A DNA stretch of 64,000 nucleotides from Roseburia sp. 831b (GCF_001940165.2 NZ_CP135162.1:2716001-2780000), one strand, 5' to 3'; positions 40,458-49,172 are shown, counted from the first letter of the stretch. Notes: generated by a model from the sequence alone, not told the origin. Numbers and translations: made by a program.

Positions 40458-41909
40458 TTACAAATATACAATCTTAATCCTGTTTTGTTCGATATTCTTT
40501 GCGCCCTCAATCGCCAGATTCATCTGACTACATTTGTAAATCTGTTGTACAAATTCTTCGTCGATGATTTCACCCGGCACAATCATTGGAATTCCCGGCG
40601 GATATAAGTAGACGTATTCTGCGGACATCTCTCCAATTGCTTCCTCTAACGCAACCTCTCTTGTATAGAAAGTCTCCGCCTGATAAATCTGCATTTTCTT
40701 CTGCTTCGGGCGGTAACTCTTTGCCAGAAAGGAGCCACTGGATGATTCTCCACACAGTTTCGCATTTTCCGGTAAGTTATCCACACTGTCTAAGTGGTTA
40801 TCTAGTTCTTTTAGTGCATAAGCAAGGCGATCCATGCCTTCTTTTGTATCCAGGATGCTTGTCATTCCAAGCACATATTCTGCGGACACCATCTCCATCT
40901 GAAGGTGGTAATGATGTAACAGCTCCTCATGAAGCATTTTCCCGGTAAATCCTCTTTTTCTGGAAAAAATCACAAGCTTGGAATCGTCCCAGTCAAAAAT
41001 ATGCTCCTTTTGCAATTCCTCCCTTGTCATCACATGAAGATTGTGAAGTCCTCTCACTTCCTCATAAAACGAATTCAATAACACCTTATAATCCGAAAAC
41101 AGTGTCTCCTTTTCCTTGGAAAGCATGCGGATACAGCGATCCATTCCCGCCATGAAAAGGTAGGACGGCGAGCTTGTCTCATAGATTCCAAGATATTTTT
41201 CCACTTTTTCTGCATCAATCCGGTCTGAAAAAAGATGCAACAGCGCCGTCTGGGTAAAAGATGGCAGCGTCTTATGCAGACTCATAATCACAGCATCTGC
41301 ACCTTCTTTTCCGGCTTCCTTTGGTACGCCAGCCGACAATCCAAAATGCGCTCCGTGTGCCTCATCCACAATCAGTGGTACTCCGTGTGCATGCGCCACT
41401 TTTGCAATGCCCGCAACATCCGATACGATTCCCTCGTAGGTTGGCGATGTAATGACAACCGCCGAGATATCCGGGTGTTGTTCAAATGACTTCTCCACCT
41501 GCTCCGGTGTAATCTGCCCCTGAATCCCATTTTCTAGAATATCCGGGTACACATATTCCACCCAAAGCTCATTCAAAAAGGTTGCATGGTAAACTGCCTT
41601 ATGACAATTTCTTGCCATTAAAACCTTATCTCTTTTTCTTGTTGCGGCACAGACTGCTGTTAAAATTCCACAGGTACTTCCGTTAATCAGGTAATAACTT
41701 CTCTTCGCACCGTAAAGCTCTCTTGCACGCTCCTGCGCCTCTTTTAAAATACCGGTCGCATGATGTAAATTATCAAAACCGTCAATTTCTGTTATATCAA
41801 TCCCGTAAGGGTTTTCGAACTCCAGTTCTCTTCTCTTATGACCTGGCATATGAAAAGGATACACATCTGTGTTGTGATATTCCTTTAACTTCTGATCTAA
41901 ATACTGCAT
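40458..41909 (-). CDS. Orn/Lys/Arg decarboxylase family protein (YaaO-like)
   Basis: PLP enzyme of 483 residues, aspartate-aminotransferase fold. The PLP lysine is in VIMSLHKTLPSFTQTALLH (near residue 230), with VDEAHGAHFGLS upstream and FHMPGHKR at the N terminus, all diagnostic of the short Gram-positive arginine/lysine/ornithine decarboxylases. The product would be a polyamine precursor (agmatine, cadaverine or putrescine); the substrate cannot be settled from motifs. It heads the yaaO-like block, 30 nt before the kinase. Confidence 0.9.
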   Translation of the reverse strand: MQYLDQKLKEYHNTDVYPFHMPGHKRRELEFENPYGIDITEIDGFDNLHHATGILKEAQERARELYGAKRSYYLINGSTCGILTAVCAATRKRDKVLMARNCHKAVYHATFLNELWVEYVYPDILENGIQGQITPEQVEKSFEQHPDISAVVITSPTYEGIVSDVAGIAKVAHAHGVPLIVDEAHGAHFGLSAGVPKEAGKEGADAVIMSLHKTLPSFTQTALLHLFSDRIDAEKVEKYLGIYETSSPSYLFMAGMDRCIRMLSKEKETLFSDYKVLLNSFYEEVRGLHNLHVMTREELQKEHIFDWDDSKLVIFSRKRGFTGKMLHEELLHHYHLQMEMVSAEYVLGMTSILDTKEGMDRLAYALKELDNHLDSVDNLPENAKLCGESSSGSFLAKSYRPKQKKMQIYQAETFYTREVALEEAIGEMSAEYVYLYPPGIPMIVPGEIIDEEFVQQIYKCSQMNLAIEGAKNIEQNRIKIVYL

Positions 41910-41957
41910 GATCTATCCTTTCTTTCGCCGACTATTTTCATTATAATATGAAAAGAA

Positions 41958-41987
41958 TTGCAAAACAAGAAAAGAATATGATATAGT
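41958..41987 (+). promoter_or_regulatory. Promoter of the mobA-like gene
   Basis: TTGCAA, an 18-base spacer and TATAGT, about 37 bases ahead of the chosen ATG. Confidence 0.6.
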
Positions 41988-42023
41988 AGTGTTTACGATT
42001 TTGGAAAAAGAATGGAGACTATC

Positions 42024-43103
42024 ATGGAACGTGCACTTGTAATCCTATGCGGCGGAAAAAGTACGCGCATGGGAACCGACAAAGCTCTTCTCCCGTTTGG
42101 AGACTCTTGCTTAATTGAATATCTTGTTTCAGAATTCTCCCCTTATTTTTCAAAGATTTATCTTTCGGTAAAAATTAAGGGTGATTATGCACATCTGAAC
42201 TTAGACGTCACGGAAATTCCAGACCTTTACGCAAATGCCGGTCCACTGTCCGGTGTTTTCAGTGCTCTGTCTATGATTGACGAGGATAAAGCCTTTTTCA
42301 TGTCTGTGGACACGCCGTTTTTAGAACCTGCCACAGGAATCCACCTTTTAGAGGAACTGGAAGATGCTGACATCTGCACCATCGCAGGCTCCATTTCACA
42401 ATATGAAACACCGACCGGCGTCTTTTCCAAAAACTGTATTACGACGATTGGAAAATGTCTCCTGCTTCATCAGCTTACATTTAAGAACCTGCATGAAAAA
42501 TGCAGGACAAAGTTCTTGCCGGGAAGTGATTTTGATGAAATTATCTCCATGCCACTTGCACTCCAGTATTTTAGCATGGATACCCGCGCTGAATATTATC
42601 ATGCACTTCGCATTTTAAGTGGACTGGAAACCGCAAAGGAATCGGATTCCCTGATTGAATATTTTCATGACAAGCACGATTTGTTTGAGCACAGCGCACC
42701 GGTCATCTCGGTCTGTTCAAAACCGGGAAGCCTCGTTCTACCGTTCTTAAAACAGCTTGCAGACCTTTTAGAAAAAAATGGCTACCATGTCTGTGTGATT
42801 AGCCGGGAACAACCGGATTTCATCCTTCACAACATGACAGATTCCTGTTCCGTTGAGCAGATTGCTGCGTCCTTAACATCCTGCGACCTTATCTTGCTCG
42901 ATGAACCCGAAAGCAGCTCGAAATATACTATGGAAGTCTTACGCAAAGGCTGGAATGAGGAACTTCTTCTTCCAGAAGACAAACTCCTTGCCATTGTCAC
43001 TGACTTCTCTTACAAAAAAGAAACAGCGGTCCCTGTCTTTGACAGCAACCGCCCGCGTAACCTGATTCAGTTTCTTCGTGATTTTATGGAACAACATCGT
43101 TAA
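42024..43103 (+). CDS. Molybdenum cofactor guanylyltransferase (MobA) fused to a MobB-like remnant
   Basis: A protein of about 359 residues. The N-terminal 200 residues are MobA-like: VILCGGKSTRMGTDKALLPFG (nucleotide-binding loop), an NAGPLSGVFSALS segment and SVDTPFL with the metal-binding Asp. This domain adds GMP to molybdopterin. The C-terminal 150 residues recall MobB (VISVCSKPGSLVLPFLKQLA...GYHVCVISRE), but the P-loop GKTT is absent, so nucleotide binding there is doubtful. The ATG at 42024 has GGAG six bases upstream, better than the frame start at 42012. No other molybdenum cofactor genes are in the window. Confidence 0.78.
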   Translation: MERALVILCGGKSTRMGTDKALLPFGDSCLIEYLVSEFSPYFSKIYLSVKIKGDYAHLNLDVTEIPDLYANAGPLSGVFSALSMIDEDKAFFMSVDTPFLEPATGIHLLEELEDADICTIAGSISQYETPTGVFSKNCITTIGKCLLLHQLTFKNLHEKCRTKFLPGSDFDEIISMPLALQYFSMDTRAEYYHALRILSGLETAKESDSLIEYFHDKHDLFEHSAPVISVCSKPGSLVLPFLKQLADLLEKNGYHVCVISREQPDFILHNMTDSCSVEQIAASLTSCDLILLDEPESSSKYTMEVLRKGWNEELLLPEDKLLAIVTDFSYKKETAVPVFDSNRPRNLIQFLRDFMEQHR

Positions 43104-43104
43104 T

Positions 43105-44016
43105 TTATCCCAGATAACGTCCCAGTTCCGGCATCCAGTCATCGAAAAAGATTTCATCACAGCACACCGCATGCCAAAGCGGTTTCATAAACGATTGAAA
43201 CTTTTTCATGACTTCCTGCCAGGAAATCTTTTCCTTCTTATGATGTCTTACATATTTCTCCCATCTTTTTCGCATATAAGAATAATCCGCATAAGATGCA
43301 ATTTCTTTCAGACGCTCTTCCTTTTTTACAACCGGCTTTACCTCGCATAATTTTGTTAAAATCTCAAGCACGTGACGACCGTTCATTGCCTGTTCGGAAA
43401 GGATACTGTAAATCGTATCAAATGTTTTCATGTCCGGTACAAGCTCCATTTTCTCCATCACTTCAAACAGATTTTCCGCCAAAACCGTCTCAAACGGGTA
43501 CTGATAATACGTAACCGTCTTTTTCTGATTTAACGTCATTTGTAGTTTCTTTTTTTCCGGAATCAGATTCTCATAAGCGACCGGTTCTATCTGTAAGTAG
43601 ACGGGAACTTCCATTTCCTCCAGGGCTGCATTCAGATACACCTCAACGCGGTTTCCTTTTTGAACGGCATTTCCCTTCCAGGATATCATAGAATTCTGGT
43701 CTGCCCCAAAGACGATTGCAATCAACGCAAGTCCCAGTAACCGCGACAATTTCTGTCCCGGCACCAGTTTATTGGGTTCTAGTTTTTTGGAACTCTCCCT
43801 ATATTTTAGTTTGAGAATCAAATCATTTTTCCTGCGATACTGCTCCAACCCAAGAATCTGGCTGTTCTCAATCCACAGATATTCTTTAAAACCTGACTCA
43901 AAGAGCAGACGGACAACCTCTTCTAACACATACCCTGCCAAAAGATTGGAAAACGGAATCTGCAGTTCCTCACTTTTTCTTTTTAAAAATGTACTATCGA
44001 TGACACTCTGTTTCAT
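43105..44016 (-). CDS. AbiEii-like protein with degenerate nucleotidyltransferase region
   Basis: A 303-residue protein overlapping the 3' end of an AbiEi-type gene. The C-terminal two thirds resemble the AbiEii toxin family: PFETVLAENLFEVMEKM, the TFDTIYSIL segment in the place of R-x-K-D-x-Y-D, and RKRWEKYVRHH near the end. The N-terminal nucleotidyltransferase signature (Gly-Gly-Thr then Ser-x-Asp-x-Asp) is not seen; its likely place reads IENSQILGLEQYRRKNDLIL. It may be an inactive toxin relative, or the alignment may mislead. The frame extends to 44034, but the ATG at 44016 fits the overlap with the upstream gene. Confidence 0.6.
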   Translation of the reverse strand: MKQSVIDSTFLKRKSEELQIPFSNLLAGYVLEEVVRLLFESGFKEYLWIENSQILGLEQYRRKNDLILKLKYRESSKKLEPNKLVPGQKLSRLLGLALIAIVFGADQNSMISWKGNAVQKGNRVEVYLNAALEEMEVPVYLQIEPVAYENLIPEKKKLQMTLNQKKTVTYYQYPFETVLAENLFEVMEKMELVPDMKTFDTIYSILSEQAMNGRHVLEILTKLCEVKPVVKKEERLKEIASYADYSYMRKRWEKYVRHHKKEKISWQEVMKKFQSFMKPLWHAVCCDEIFFDDWMPELGRYLG

Positions 44017-44017
44017 C

Positions 44018-44647
44018 TTATAGCCACACTCCAATCATTGTCTGTACCTTCTTTAACACTTTCCGCTCCCTTGCATAGCGCATCAGTTTTTCCACGTCCT
44101 TGTCCGTGTCCTGAATGTAGGAAAGAAGTCCTTCCTTCCAGATTTCCCGATCCATTTTGTCCTCATATTTTAAACAGTCACACACAAGTCTCTCACGCTC
44201 GTAGATTTTCATTTTCTTATCTCCGAGCTTAATGGTTGTGACGCCAAGTTGAAGCACCTCTGGCTCTGTGTAAAAAGGTGTCACCTGTGGGTAATCCAGC
44301 TTAAAACGGGATTTCGACGTGTTCTTATCTACCGCAATTTTCCATCCATACGGCTTTTTTGACGTATAGCCATAGAAAAACAGGGCGCTCTCCAGGCAAA
44401 GAACTCCATCCGGAAACAGCATGGCTATCAGCTCTTCCTCAGAAAAATCGTCGAACGTCACCGCATAATAACCGTTTTTTACACGAATCAATTCTCCCTT
44501 TTCTACATAGGAAAGTATTTTCCGATAATCGACACCAAGCTCTTTTATCTGTTCCTTTTTGATAATTCCGCCTTTTTGGCGTATAAACGTTTTGATTTTG
44601 TCCAGCGTTACATCTGGCTTCTCCATTTCTCCATTCGTAGTATTCAT
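44018..44647 (-). CDS. AbiEi-type antitoxin (type IV toxin-antitoxin-like)
   Basis: A 209-residue protein with an N-terminal winged helix (KTFIRQKGGIIKKEQIKELG...YVEKGELIRVKNGYYAV, residues about 17-65) and a C-terminal AbiEi-like domain containing LCLESALFFYGYTSKKP and the YERERLVCDCLK segment. Known AbiEi proteins repress their own promoter and counter AbiEii. The ATG at 44647 has GGAG nine bases upstream. It directly overlaps the AbiEii-like gene and has a near-consensus promoter. Confidence 0.75.
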   Translation of the reverse strand: MNTTNGEMEKPDVTLDKIKTFIRQKGGIIKKEQIKELGVDYRKILSYVEKGELIRVKNGYYAVTFDDFSEEELIAMLFPDGVLCLESALFFYGYTSKKPYGWKIAVDKNTSKSRFKLDYPQVTPFYTEPEVLQLGVTTIKLGDKKMKIYERERLVCDCLKYEDKMDREIWKEGLLSYIQDTDKDVEKLMRYARERKVLKKVQTMIGVWL

Positions 44648-44685
44648 TTTTTTCCGCTCCATACTATCATTTGTGGTATATTTTT

Positions 44686-44714
44686 ACTATATCGTAATCA
44701 CAATTCGTTGTCAA
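44686..44714 (-). promoter_or_regulatory. Promoter of the AbiE-like pair
   Basis: On the minus strand a perfect TTGACA, a 17-base spacer and TATAGT, with ACTAT repeats around the start point that could serve as AbiEi sites. Confidence 0.75.
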
Positions 44715-44895
44715 TTTCAGATTGAACTACTGAAAACTTTTTCATTCTCACTTCATATTCTTTCATTTTATCTATATTTTTCTATTATGTCAGATATTTT
44801 ACAAATTCCACTTGTGATGCTCCAAATTATGTCGTAAACTGAATTTAGACATTTTTTCTTGTCGTTTATGTCGCATCAAAGAAAGGACTTATACT

Positions 44896-45402
44896 ATGGA
44901 AGAATATGCTTCTTTACGAAAAAATCCATCCCGCAAAACCTGTGAGGATGTCATTAAACGGATTCTTTTTGCTGAGATTGCAGAAAATGGAACGAATGCA
45001 CACTTTAGAAGTGCCTCCGATTTTATGAGCTACTTCGAGTCTCTCTATCCTGCGTCCGAGGCGCTCACCAAACAGGTTCAGCGCGCTGTAAAAACCTTGG
45101 ATATGCCGCGTGATGAAAAAGGTTATTTTATTGTCAATAAATCCAAGGAACAGTTTGCACAGGAAAAGGAGCTTTCTGCCACCTTGAAAAAGGCAGATGC
45201 CGGTGTGTTTTCCTTAACCGATTGTGTTCCGGTTCTTCTAAAAGCGGACGCCGCTCTTTGTCCTTATCTCACAGAACTGTTATCGCAATCCCCTCTGGCC
45301 GGTGATTTGATTGTGACCATTACGAACTGTAACAATGGATTACTCTTGTATACCAAAAGGGAAAAAGAGCTTTTGGCTGTGCTTGAGAATCTTGTGATGT
45401 AG
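44896..45402 (+). CDS. Hypothetical protein, possibly ArgR-like
   Basis: A 168-residue soluble protein, not firmly recognised. The N-terminal part could form a winged helix (ASDFMSYFESLYPASEALTKQVQRA then KTLDMPRDEKGYFIV, recalling the ArgR pattern in which a TQ-x-x-x-SRDI helix is followed by a beta wing). The C-terminal part (LTELLSQSPLAGDLIVTITNCNNGLLLY) recalls the ArgR oligomerisation domain with its Gly-rich end. Both likenesses are faint. AAAGGA precedes the ATG. It stands alone between the AbiE-like pair and dacA. Confidence 0.6.
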   Translation: MEEYASLRKNPSRKTCEDVIKRILFAEIAENGTNAHFRSASDFMSYFESLYPASEALTKQVQRAVKTLDMPRDEKGYFIVNKSKEQFAQEKELSATLKKADAGVFSLTDCVPVLLKADAALCPYLTELLSQSPLAGDLIVTITNCNNGLLLYTKREKELLAVLENLVM

Positions 45403-45535
45403 GTTTTCTTTCGCTATTTTGTTGGCTGTCTTTCTGGTTTCGTATAATTATCTTTCTAAAAATGTGTTGTTAATTACTATAATTTACATTGTTTTCAGAT
45501 AATTTTGCGTAATTTTCTTAGTGTCTTATATAATA

Positions 45536-45572
45536 AAAACGACAATATCTTTGATTTGATATTGTCGTTTTT
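45536..45572. terminator. Bidirectional terminator after the 168-aa gene
   Basis: Hairpin AACGACAATATC / GATATTGTCGTT with A-tract and T-tract on both sides. Confidence 0.85.
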
Positions 45573-45623
45573 GTTATATTTGTTATCTTAATTTGACTTT
45601 TCTTTTTGTTCTTGTCTTTTAGT

Positions 45624-45699
45624 TTCTCTTTGAACGGAAGCTCAAGTTACTTTTTTCTTTTATCTTCTCTTTGAACGGAAGCTTAAGTTACTTTTTTTC
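45624..45699. repeat. 41-bp tandem duplication at the 3' end of the carboxypeptidase gene
   Basis: CTCTTTGAACGGAAGCT then C/TAAGTTACTTTTTT occurs at about 45626-45657 and again at about 45667-45698, a period of 41 bases. The second copy encodes the last residues of the carboxypeptidase; the first lies just beyond its stop. Confidence 0.8.
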
Positions 45700-47030
45700 T
45701 TTTTTCTCTTTTGCTTTTTGCTATATTTACGAACTTCAATATTATGCCGCATGATATAAAAATTGTCTGCCGCACGTCTTGCTACAAAAAAGATTACAAC
45801 AAGTGCTAACACACCTAACAAAATTAGAATTACGATGAGCGGATTGATATGAAGTGTTTTCTTTTCCGCATCTTCTACATTGTCAAAATCAAACGTTTTG
45901 ACATCGGTATCCGTCACGACAATGTCCGCTTTTCCGACCTGGCGTCCCATATAAGTGTAACTTAGCTCTCCCACCACCTTATCGATGGTATTATCCTGAT
46001 TCACCTCAACGGTGGTATCCTGAAACTCTGCCGTTTTTGGAAGTACAATCTGAGCATCCTGGTCAATCTGTGCATACGCCGGATAGTCATTCAGGGAACC
46101 AACATTCTGGTTCACCTCATTCTCATATCGGTTTTCATTATCTGCGATGTTCCACATCTGGAAATTATCAAAACAATAATCAAACAGCGTGGTACTGTCT
46201 AGCCAATGCGCCGGGGAAATCGTGTTCATCACGACGCATACCAGCGTCATTCCGTCTTTCTCTGCATAGGTAACAAGTGTGCTGTTTGCCACCTTTGTAA
46301 AACCGGTCTTACCACCCGTACAATATTCGTATTTAAACTGTGTATATTTCCAAGGATACAGCATCTCATTGTGATTCTGTAATGGTGTTGGATCGGAATG
46401 TTTATTTGTCGGTGGAATCGTATAACGGGCTGTTCCTGTAATAATCCGGAACGTCTCATTTTTATATGCCGCCTGCGAAATCAGCGCCATATCTCTTGCC
46501 GAGGTATAATGCTGCTCATCTGGCAGACCGTTTGGATTGTTAAAATGCGTGTTGGTACAGCCAAGCTCTTTTGCTTTTTCATTCATCATCTCAACAAAAT
46601 GCTCTTCCGTACCGCCCACGTGCTCTGCAATCGCCCACGCACACTCATTCGCAGAGGCTAACATAATTCCATACAAACATTGTTCCACGGTCATCTCTTC
46701 GCCAACATCACGCGAAATATGGGACGTATCACCTTCATTCTTATATACGGCTTCCTTTGAGAATGTGACAATCTCATCCATGCTACAATTTTCAATAGCA
46801 AGCAAGGTTGTCATAATCTTCGTAATACTTGCCGGATATAGCTGCTGGTCTGCATTTTTTTCATATAAAACCGTTCCTGTGGATACCTCCATCACAATTG
46901 CCGATGGTGTGTCAATCGTCGGCCCCTCCGGCCAATACTTAGCAGCCTCAACCTTCTGTGGAAAGCTTGTCAAAAGACAAAACGCTGCCAACACTATTCC
47001 TGTTATTCTTTTCCAATGTATCTTTTTCAA
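45660..47030 (-). CDS. D-alanyl-D-alanine carboxypeptidase (PBP5/DacA type)
   Basis: Trims the terminal D-Ala of peptidoglycan stem peptides outside the membrane. About 456 residues: signal peptide (TGIVLAAFCLLTSFPQKVEAA), serine motif SITK (active Ser-x-x-Lys, in LYPASITKIMTTLL), SAN, and the KTG box in YCTGGKTGFTKVANST. A late membrane helix (PLIVILILLGVLALVVIFFVA) and a very basic cytoplasmic end follow, in place of the usual amphipathic anchor. The frame starts at 47075 (GTG), but a TTG at 47030 with GAGG eight bases upstream directly precedes the signal peptide and is preferred. The 3' end is part of a 41-bp duplication. Confidence 0.92.
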   Translation of the reverse strand: MKKIHWKRITGIVLAAFCLLTSFPQKVEAAKYWPEGPTIDTPSAIVMEVSTGTVLYEKNADQQLYPASITKIMTTLLAIENCSMDEIVTFSKEAVYKNEGDTSHISRDVGEEMTVEQCLYGIMLASANECAWAIAEHVGGTEEHFVEMMNEKAKELGCTNTHFNNPNGLPDEQHYTSARDMALISQAAYKNETFRIITGTARYTIPPTNKHSDPTPLQNHNEMLYPWKYTQFKYEYCTGGKTGFTKVANSTLVTYAEKDGMTLVCVVMNTISPAHWLDSTTLFDYCFDNFQMWNIADNENRYENEVNQNVGSLNDYPAYAQIDQDAQIVLPKTAEFQDTTVEVNQDNTIDKVVGELSYTYMGRQVGKADIVVTDTDVKTFDFDNVEDAEKKTLHINPLIVILILLGVLALVVIFFVARRAADNFYIMRHNIEVRKYSKKQKRKKKKSNLSFRSKRR

Positions 47031-47240
47031 TCTTCTATCCTCAACTTCTATTTTCAGAGACTTTTCTGCCTGCACGGCTATCTATAAGTATAAACGCATG
47101 GTTTTTCTGTTGCAACAACTTTTCACCAAATTAAAGAAAAATGCTTTTTTTATCCACAATTTTATTGTAAAATAACCTCATGCAGTGGATAAGCTACCGT
47201 TTTTTCTTATCCCTTGTAAATAAATAGTAGGAGTTTTCCA

Positions 47241-47879
47241 ATGCGATTACGAAATATTAAAGGTGCCGATGAGGCCATTGAAAATAGCGAATATTGTATC
47301 AAAAATCCAGAAAGTTTAAAAGGGAACTGGCAGTCTGTTTTTCCTTCCAGCCAGCCGCTTCACATCGAAGTCGGCATGGGAAAAGGTCGCTTTATCATGG
47401 ATCTTGCAGCTGCTAACCCGGACATTAATTACATCGGAATCGAGCGTTATACCAGCGTACTTTACCGTGCCGTCCAGAAGATGGAGCTTACCCCTCTTCC
47501 AAATCTTCGTTTTCTTTGCATCGATGCCGCAACCTTACCGGATGTCTTTGCCCCTGAGGAAGTAGCCCGCATTTATCTGAACTTTTCTGATCCTTGGCCA
47601 AAGGACCGCCATGCCAAAAGACGACTTACCTCACGTGAATTCTTTGCACGTTATAATCAGATTCTTGCCAAAGATGGCCGCGTAGAATTCAAAACAGACA
47701 ACCAGGATTTATTCACTTTCTCTTTAGAAGAAATCCCGGAAGCTGGCTGGAACTTAGTTGCATCCACCCGTGACCTCCATCACGACCCGGTCCTGAATGA
47801 GGGAAACATCATGACAGAATATGAAGAGAAATTCTCTTCCAAAGGAAATCCAATCTGCAAGTTGATTGCGAATCGATAA
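47241..47879 (+). CDS. trmB: tRNA (guanine46-N7)-methyltransferase
   Basis: SAM-dependent enzyme that forms m7G46 in the variable loop of tRNAs. The 212-residue protein shows HIEVGMGKGRFIMDLA (SAM loop), NYIGIERYTSVL, LNFSDPWPKDRHAKRRLTS (diagnostic of TrmB) and the C-terminal TEYEEKFSSKGNPICKL. GGAG lies seven bases before the ATG. It is a single gene with its own terminator. Confidence 0.97.
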   Translation: MRLRNIKGADEAIENSEYCIKNPESLKGNWQSVFPSSQPLHIEVGMGKGRFIMDLAAANPDINYIGIERYTSVLYRAVQKMELTPLPNLRFLCIDAATLPDVFAPEEVARIYLNFSDPWPKDRHAKRRLTSREFFARYNQILAKDGRVEFKTDNQDLFTFSLEEIPEAGWNLVASTRDLHHDPVLNEGNIMTEYEEKFSSKGNPICKLIANR

Positions 47880-47894
47880 ATTAGTAGAAAAAGC

Positions 47895-47932
47895 AAAAGG
47901 TGCTGAACGAAAAAATCGTTCAGCACCTTTTT
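47895..47932 (+). terminator. Terminator of trmB
   Basis: Perfect hairpin AAGGTGCTGAACGA / TCGTTCAGCACCTT followed by a T-run. Its T-run abuts the stop of the small minus-strand ORF. Confidence 0.9.
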
Positions 47933-48069
47933 TAAGTTAGAAGTTCCTTTTCTAAATCTTCTGCGTCAATCCATCCTTCTTTTTCAGCTCTTTCTTCTGC
48001 CTCCTGAAGTTTGGTAGATAACATATCAACATATGTTTCATCCATCATCTTATCTTTATCTCTCTTCAT
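47932..48069 (-). CDS. Small acidic protein, antitoxin-like composition
   Basis: A 45-residue frame below the usual length cut-off. It is highly charged (MKRDKDKMMDETYVDMLSTK at the start, then AEERAEKEGWIDAEDLEKEL), helical, and similar in style to the C-terminal part of small antitoxins, but no toxin partner is visible. A weak AGGA lies about eleven bases upstream. It may be real or a remnant. Confidence 0.5.
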   Translation of the reverse strand: MKRDKDKMMDETYVDMLSTKLQEAEERAEKEGWIDAEDLEKELLT

Positions 48070-48482
48070 ATTAATAATTTTCCTTAAAAATTATAAATGC
48101 ACTTGCCACACTTTTTCTGATTCTATATCATTATAGCCTTTTTGTATTTTGCATAAATTTCTCCATAAGAAAATACCTACTATCACTTGATTTTATACGC
48201 TACTAATATATATATTTACATATCAATAATAGCCATCCTTCTATAAATTTTGACAAAAAGTAACGGAATAATTTACATATCAAATACCAAAGTAACGGAA
48301 TAGATGACATTTCAACACTAAAAGTTACGGAATAAATGACATAAAACCCTGTTTTTAATAAAAAAATCGTACAAATTATGTTCCGTATTATCATTCATTC
48401 CGTTACTTTAAATAATAATAATAAAAAATTTAATAAAAAACAAATTCTTCAAAACATCATATAACGCTTCCTTCTATAAGAA
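48070..48482. other. AT-rich intergenic region holding an iteron-like repeat
   Basis: No gene is supported here. The region is strongly AT-rich and contains the three tandem repeats at 48258-48352 and an inverted copy near 48387-48411. Confidence 0.7.
48258..48411. repeat. Three tandem ~32-bp repeats plus one inverted copy
   Basis: AAAGTAACGGAATA followed by ATTTACAT, GATGACAT or AATGACAT begins at 48258, 48289 and 48321 (periods 31 and 32). The third copy has one change (GTTACGG). Downstream, ATTCATTCCGTTACTTT (48394-48410) is an inverted copy, and TTCCGTATTAT at 48381 a partial one. Confidence 0.8.
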
Positions 48483-48956
48483 TCAATCTCCCTGCGAACA
48501 ATTCGCCGCATCAATCGCAATGACAAGCATCATGCCCATGAGTTCATCCTCCGGATTTGCAATATCAATCACATAAGTATCCCCAAAATGCAGCAATTCC
48601 TTGGAAATATGAATAATGGAGCTGCACCCAGAATACACATCATAGTCCCAACCTAAGAAGTCTCCCTCAACGCGCCAGCCATTACAATCAATCTCATACC
48701 TCGGTTTAAAAAAGGAAAACTCCTTTTGTATCTTGCCAACGGTTCTTCCGCCTATCTCAATCTCAAAAGCAGGCAAGAATGTCAACAGTTTCTGTTTAAT
48801 CATTCCAATTTCATTCTGGTTTGCATCATAAACATGAAGCTGGTGGCCCAATGCAATAAGCTCCGCTTTCACAAAATAACGTACATTTCCATTTTCATCG
48901 TAAATATCATAAGAATCTGTCCATGAAAAAACACGCTGCTTAATTAGTAATCTCAT
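48483..48956 (-). CDS. LURP-one-related (Tubby-like fold) protein
   Basis: A 157-residue cytosolic protein of the LURP-one-related/YxjI family, which has a Tubby-like beta barrel. Diagnostic are the start MRLLIKQRVFSWTDSYDIYD with ENGNVRYFVKAEL, and KLLTFLPAFEIEIGG with KIQKEFSFFKPRYEID. Phosphoinositide or membrane binding is known for some relatives; the bacterial role is unknown. It is a single gene. Confidence 0.88.
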   Translation of the reverse strand: MRLLIKQRVFSWTDSYDIYDENGNVRYFVKAELIALGHQLHVYDANQNEIGMIKQKLLTFLPAFEIEIGGRTVGKIQKEFSFFKPRYEIDCNGWRVEGDFLGWDYDVYSGCSSIIHISKELLHFGDTYVIDIANPEDELMGMMLVIAIDAANCSQGD

Positions 48957-49172
48957 AAGATACCTTCCTCCTACATTTTTTAATGGATTCCACTATGATT
49001 TTGCATATAATTGGGGTTTCAATTGATTTTTGCCCGAACCTGGACTTACTTTACTATAAATAAGTATATAAGAAATGTTTTTGAAAAGAAAGAATGTTCT
49101 CGATTTTTATCCCAGAACAGAAAAAAACACCGCCCCCACGACCACTTTGTCGCAAAAACAGTGCTTTTATAA

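Noticed and set aside
47150..47192. Consensus DnaA box TTATCCACA and a near-inverted partner upstream of trmB
   Set aside because: The same nonamer occurs several times inside coding genes of this window (for example near 4240 and in rsmI), so one pair is not evidence of an origin.
48258..48352. CRISPR array
   Set aside because: Repeats of ~22 bases with only ~10-base, partly similar gaps and no cas genes; unit count is three.
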